NCBI GenBank assembly: GCA_019084405.1 | Contig: JAHRFX010000054.1 | Coordinates: 1-26,846, forward strand | Direction of reading: 5' to 3' | DNA length: 26,846 nucleotides | From: Methanobacterium sp. | GTDB taxonomy: Archaea > Methanobacteriota > Methanobacteria > Methanobacteriales > Methanobacteriaceae | Part shown: positions 24,561 through 26,846 of the stretch, one piece after another | How the letters are laid out: each line of letters starts with the position of its first letter | Numbering within the stretch: the stretch's first letter is position 1 | The notes under the pieces: generated by a model | Database searches by the model: none | Told to the model about the DNA's origin: nothing | What the model saw: the letters and a program-made list of their open reading frames with translations, nothing else | Made by a program: the position numbers and the translations under genes

Positions 24561-25478
24561 ATGGATTTATATGTAGTTTTTTTTATAGTTATTGTACTTT
24601 TTGTAGTGGCCTATAAGGCAGTAAAGATCGTAAGGCCTTACCAAAAAGGTGTGGTGGAAAGACTGGGTAGATACCAGAGAACCGTGGATAGTGGTCTGGT
24701 AGTAATAATACCCTTTATTGAATCAATCAGAAAGGTTGATTTAAGAGAACAGGTAGTGGATGTACCTCCCCAGGATGTTATAACCAAAGATAACACCGGA
24801 GTAATAGTTGATGGGGTTATTTTCTATGAGGTGGTGGATCCATTTAATGCAGTTTATAATGTGGTTAACTTTTATCAGGCTATAACCAAACTGGCCCAGA
24901 CCAATTTGAGGAATATTATTGGGGATCTGGAATTAGACCAAACCCTTACCTCACGGGAAATGATAAACACCCAGTTAAGAGAAGTTCTGGATGAGGCCAC
25001 TGATAAATGGGGTACCCGGGTGGTGCGGGTGGAGATTCAAAGAATCGAACCACCTAAAGATATTGTAGATGCCATGTCCACACAGATGAAAGCTGAAAGG
25101 ATGAAAAGGGCCGCTATACTGGATGCAGAAGGATATAAACAGTCTCAGATTAAAAAAGCAGAAGGGGATAAACAATCTGCTATTTTAAATGCTGAAGGTC
25201 GGGCAGAAGCCATTAAAAAAGTGGCTGATGCTGATAAATACCAGACCATAGCTATTGCCCAGGGGGAAGCACAGGCCATACTCAGTGTTTTCAAGGCCAT
25301 ACATGAAGGTGATCCCACCAATGACCTTTTAGCAGTTAAATATCTGGAAGCCCTGCAAAAAGTAGCCGATGGACAGGCCACCAAAATCTTCCTGCCCCTG
25401 GAAACATCAGGAGTTCTAGGTTCCATAGCCGGTATTGGGGAGTTATTCCAGGATAAGGACTCCACTCCTAAAGAATAA
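24561..25478 (+). CDS. stomatin/slipin SPFH-domain protein
   Basis: A 305-residue membrane-anchored SPFH protein. Residues 3-22 form a single N-terminal membrane helix, residues 25-185 the SPFH/Band 7 domain (GVVERLGRYQRTVDSGL, VDVPPQDVITKDN, the ERMKRAAIL turn), and residues 185-250 a coiled coil of repeated AEG(Y/D)KQ and AEGRAEAI units. Stomatins oligomerise into membrane rings or cages and are usually co-encoded with NfeD, as here. The frame opens earlier at 24534, overlapping the NfeD gene, but AAGGAGG ends nine bases before the ATG at 24561 and the membrane helix begins there, so that is the start. A hairpin terminator follows. Confidence 0.92.
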   Translation: MDLYVVFFIVIVLFVVAYKAVKIVRPYQKGVVERLGRYQRTVDSGLVVIIPFIESIRKVDLREQVVDVPPQDVITKDNTGVIVDGVIFYEVVDPFNAVYNVVNFYQAITKLAQTNLRNIIGDLELDQTLTSREMINTQLREVLDEATDKWGTRVVRVEIQRIEPPKDIVDAMSTQMKAERMKRAAILDAEGYKQSQIKKAEGDKQSAILNAEGRAEAIKKVADADKYQTIAIAQGEAQAILSVFKAIHEGDPTNDLLAVKYLEALQKVADGQATKIFLPLETSGVLGSIAGIGELFQDKDSTPKE

Positions 25479-25482
25479 AAAT

Positions 25483-25512
25483 AGGGGAGTAATCTTCCCC
25501 TTTATTTTTTTT
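25483..25512 (+). terminator. terminator after the stomatin-like gene
   Basis: AGGGGA (25483-25488) pairs with TCCCCT (25496-25501) around a 7-base loop, followed by TTATTTTTTTT. The position right after the stop codon and the T-run make this a convincing intrinsic-type terminator. Confidence 0.65.
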
Positions 25513-25552
25513 AAAAGAAAAATTAAATTATTGAACCCTAAATACGGTTCAA
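25513..25552 (-). terminator. terminator of the PRC-barrel gene
   Basis: TTGAACC (25531-25537) pairs perfectly with GGTTCAA (25546-25552) around an 8-base loop. Read on the minus strand, the hairpin follows the PRC gene stop by about 20 bases and leads into TAATTTAATTTTTCTTTT. Each of the two convergent transcripts therefore seems to have its own terminator. Confidence 0.5.
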
Positions 25553-25571
25553 AACCATATAAACTAAACAA

Positions 25572-26075
25572 TTAAATTATCCTACCCTCAATATCATCCA
25601 GATCAAGATTCAAAACCATATAATCTTTAATATCAATTATTTCTTCCTTACCTACCATGAATGGTTTTTTACCCAGGTCTGACTTGGATTTAACTATGAT
25701 ATTTTCTATCAGGCACTGGCTGGGTTTAATAACCATATCTTCTACCGTACCCAGTTCCACCCCATTCTGAGTTATTACCACTTTCCCCTGTATTTCTTCA
25801 AAGTTGGTTTCAACTTTTTTAATGTAGTCCAGGTCTTCAGAGCCCAGTTTATCTTCAATCTCTTTTAAAGCCATGTTAAGTAAAACATAGTCCCCTGTAC
25901 TTTCAATTTCATTATCCTTGACACTGAAATGTTTTTTATTTATTAAACTTCCAGACCCAATGATAATTCTATCCATCAAGCATTTTTTAGGCTTAACTAT
26001 GATATCTTCCACTTTTCCAATTTCCACACCGGTTTTATCTATCACGGTTTTTCCTATAAATTCTGAGGCTTTCAT
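25572..26075 (-). CDS. tandem PRC-barrel domain protein
   Basis: A 167-residue soluble protein of two PRC-barrel domains. Residues 1-75 begin FIGKTVIDKTGVEIGKVEDI and residues 93-165 repeat the pattern with QGKVVITQNGVELGTVEDM; each ends in a YVLLNM or YMVLNL strand. PRC barrels occur in the ribosome-maturation factor RimM and in photosynthetic reaction centre H subunits; small archaeal versions, often duplicated, are of unknown role and may bind RNA or proteins. The internal repeat is an old duplication. The ATG at 26075 is preceded by GGGAGACAGG. It is convergent with the NfeD/stomatin pair. Confidence 0.88.
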   Translation of the reverse strand: MKASEFIGKTVIDKTGVEIGKVEDIIVKPKKCLMDRIIIGSGSLINKKHFSVKDNEIESTGDYVLLNMALKEIEDKLGSEDLDYIKKVETNFEEIQGKVVITQNGVELGTVEDMVIKPSQCLIENIIVKSKSDLGKKPFMVGKEEIIDIKDYMVLNLDLDDIEGRII

Positions 26076-26255
26076 TTAGTACCTGTCTCCCTGCTTATTT
26101 TATAAATAAGGCCTTAATCAGTAGTACTATATTGTTGTTTAAAGGATATATAATTTTTATAAATAGAAATTATGCCATTAATTATAGAGTTATAGATAAA
26201 ATAAAAAGGAATAAAAGTAAAATTAGATGAAATAAGGTATTCTTAGTTTTTCAAA

Positions 26256-26489
26256 CTAGAAACGGGATTGAATTCTTTTTTGTTGTAAGTGGTCCGAGGT
26301 ATACTCATAAAAAATGAGGTTGGACTTGAGGAATACTTTACTGGTGGGTATTTTATCCTCCTCCCTTTCCAGGCCAATGGTTATTTTATCTTCAGTTATA
26401 ATTATAGATGATGCATTCTTACGACCGGCAGTGCTGTATTTATAAGTTTTACCGGCTATATCCTTAATGGTTACCCATAATACACTCAT
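26256..26489 (-). CDS. small hypothetical protein
   Basis: A 77-residue protein I cannot assign to a family. It starts MSVLWVTIKDIAGKTYKY with GGTG eight bases ahead, contains a mixed beta-strand pattern (SIIITEDKITIGLE, KVFLKSNLIFYEY) and ends in a basic tail (QQKRIQSRF). No cysteines, signal peptide or membrane helix. The amino-acid composition and ribosome binding site resemble the neighbouring real genes, so I consider it coding. It is divergent from the truncated gene at the window end. Confidence 0.65.
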   Translation of the reverse strand: MSVLWVTIKDIAGKTYKYSTAGRKNASSIIITEDKITIGLEREEDKIPTSKVFLKSNLIFYEYTSDHLQQKRIQSRF

Positions 26490-26569
26490 ATTAACACCAT
26501 TTATAAAAAAGTGGGAGTTTTAAGAATTATCAGTAGATCGTAAAGTTAAGTATTATATTATGCAGGGTG

Positions 26570-26846
26570 TTATATTTTATTATGACACAAAAAAACACCC
26601 TACATGGTATGTTATTGAATGGTGATGTATTAAATCTTTCGGCGAAAGTAATTAAAGACTTGTTGGGACTGGATTCAGCTCAAAATACGGTGTACAGTGA
26701 TAAAATAATTATTTATCACTGTACACCGTATTTTGAGCTGAATCCAGTACCAACAAGTCTTTAATTACTTTCGCCGAAAGATTTAATACATCACCATTCA
26801 ATAACATACCATGTAGGGTGTTTTTTTGTGTCATAATAAAATATAA
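26570..26846. repeat. 135-bp near-perfect inverted repeat at the window end
   Basis: Bases 26570-26704 are the reverse complement of 26712-26846, with a 7-base spacer (26705-26711) and a single mismatch (G26667 against A26749). The repeat ends exactly at the last base of the window and folds back over the 5' end of a gene. This is the typical signature of a fold-back (chimeric) read at a contig end; a true hairpin terminus or inverted duplication is less likely. Confidence 0.95.
26582..26704 (+). CDS. 5' end of an unidentified gene, cut by the inverted repeat
   Basis: From the ATG at 26582 about 41 codons read MTQKNTLHGMLLNGDVLNLS and continue to LDSAQNTVYSDK, where the inverted repeat turns around. 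AGGGTG at 26565-26570 is its likely ribosome binding site. The sequence looks like a real protein start (charged, no repeats), but the frame beyond 26704 translates the reverse complement of the same DNA and should be ignored. I do not recognise the family. Confidence 0.5.

Noticed and set aside
26705..26764. Continuation of the open frame past the centre of the inverted repeat
   Set aside because: It translates the reverse complement of the same gene start, so it is a product of the fold-back and not real coding sequence.

Overview
The window reads as chromosomal DNA of a methanogenic archaeon of the Methanobacteriaceae, most likely Methanobacterium or a close relative. Evidence: AT-rich DNA, archaeal TATA boxes, GGTGA/GGAGG ribosome binding sites with several GTG and TTG starts, and families typical of that group (archaeal Lhr helicase paired with a metallophosphoesterase, DUF2769, DUF1622, DUF169, double PRC-barrel, archaeal UbiA prenyltransferase). 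The assignment is by family recognition only. No tRNA, rRNA, CRISPR array or insertion sequence was seen.

Layout. 1-2700 (minus strand): a decayed phytoene-desaturase-like gene with at least five lesions, then a HEAT-repeat protein. 2796-7319 (plus): a UbiA prenyltransferase, then a metallophosphoesterase/Lhr helicase pair of DNA-repair character. 7347-8036 (minus): a methyltransferase. 8179-8375: a candidate structured non-coding RNA with its own TATA box, three stem-loops and a C-rich, G-free 38-nt loop. 8710-18496: a redox island. 18520-23981: TPR protein, a frameshifted glutamine-synthetase-like gene, alpha/beta hydrolase, flavodoxin, TrmO, cyclase-family hydrolase and DUF169 protein. 24107-25478: an NfeD/stomatin pair. 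25572-26489: double PRC-barrel protein and a small unknown protein. 26570-26846: a 135-bp near-perfect inverted repeat ending at the window edge, probably an assembly fold-back.

The redox island is the most interesting part. Plus strand: a soluble FrdA/FrdB pair lacking both the HdrB-like domain of methanogen thiol:fumarate reductase and any membrane anchor, then a rubredoxin-fused FMN 2-hydroxyacid dehydrogenase. Minus strand, convergent: a rubredoxin-fused PoxB-like thiamine-diphosphate enzyme, a glutamate-synthase-like FMN/[3Fe-4S] protein with an N-terminal DUF2769-type cysteine module, and two tandem free-standing DUF2769 proteins. Divergent from these: a DUF1622 membrane protein and a class II fumarase. 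The inference is a cytoplasmic rubredoxin-linked pathway in which hydroxyacid and pyruvate oxidation feed electrons, possibly through the DUF2769 proteins, to fumarate made from malate by the fumarase.

The loop of the candidate RNA is complementary to the ribosome-binding regions of at least five genes in this island, with pairings of 8 to 12 bases that use different parts of the loop. This suggests, but does not prove, post-transcriptional co-regulation of the whole island.
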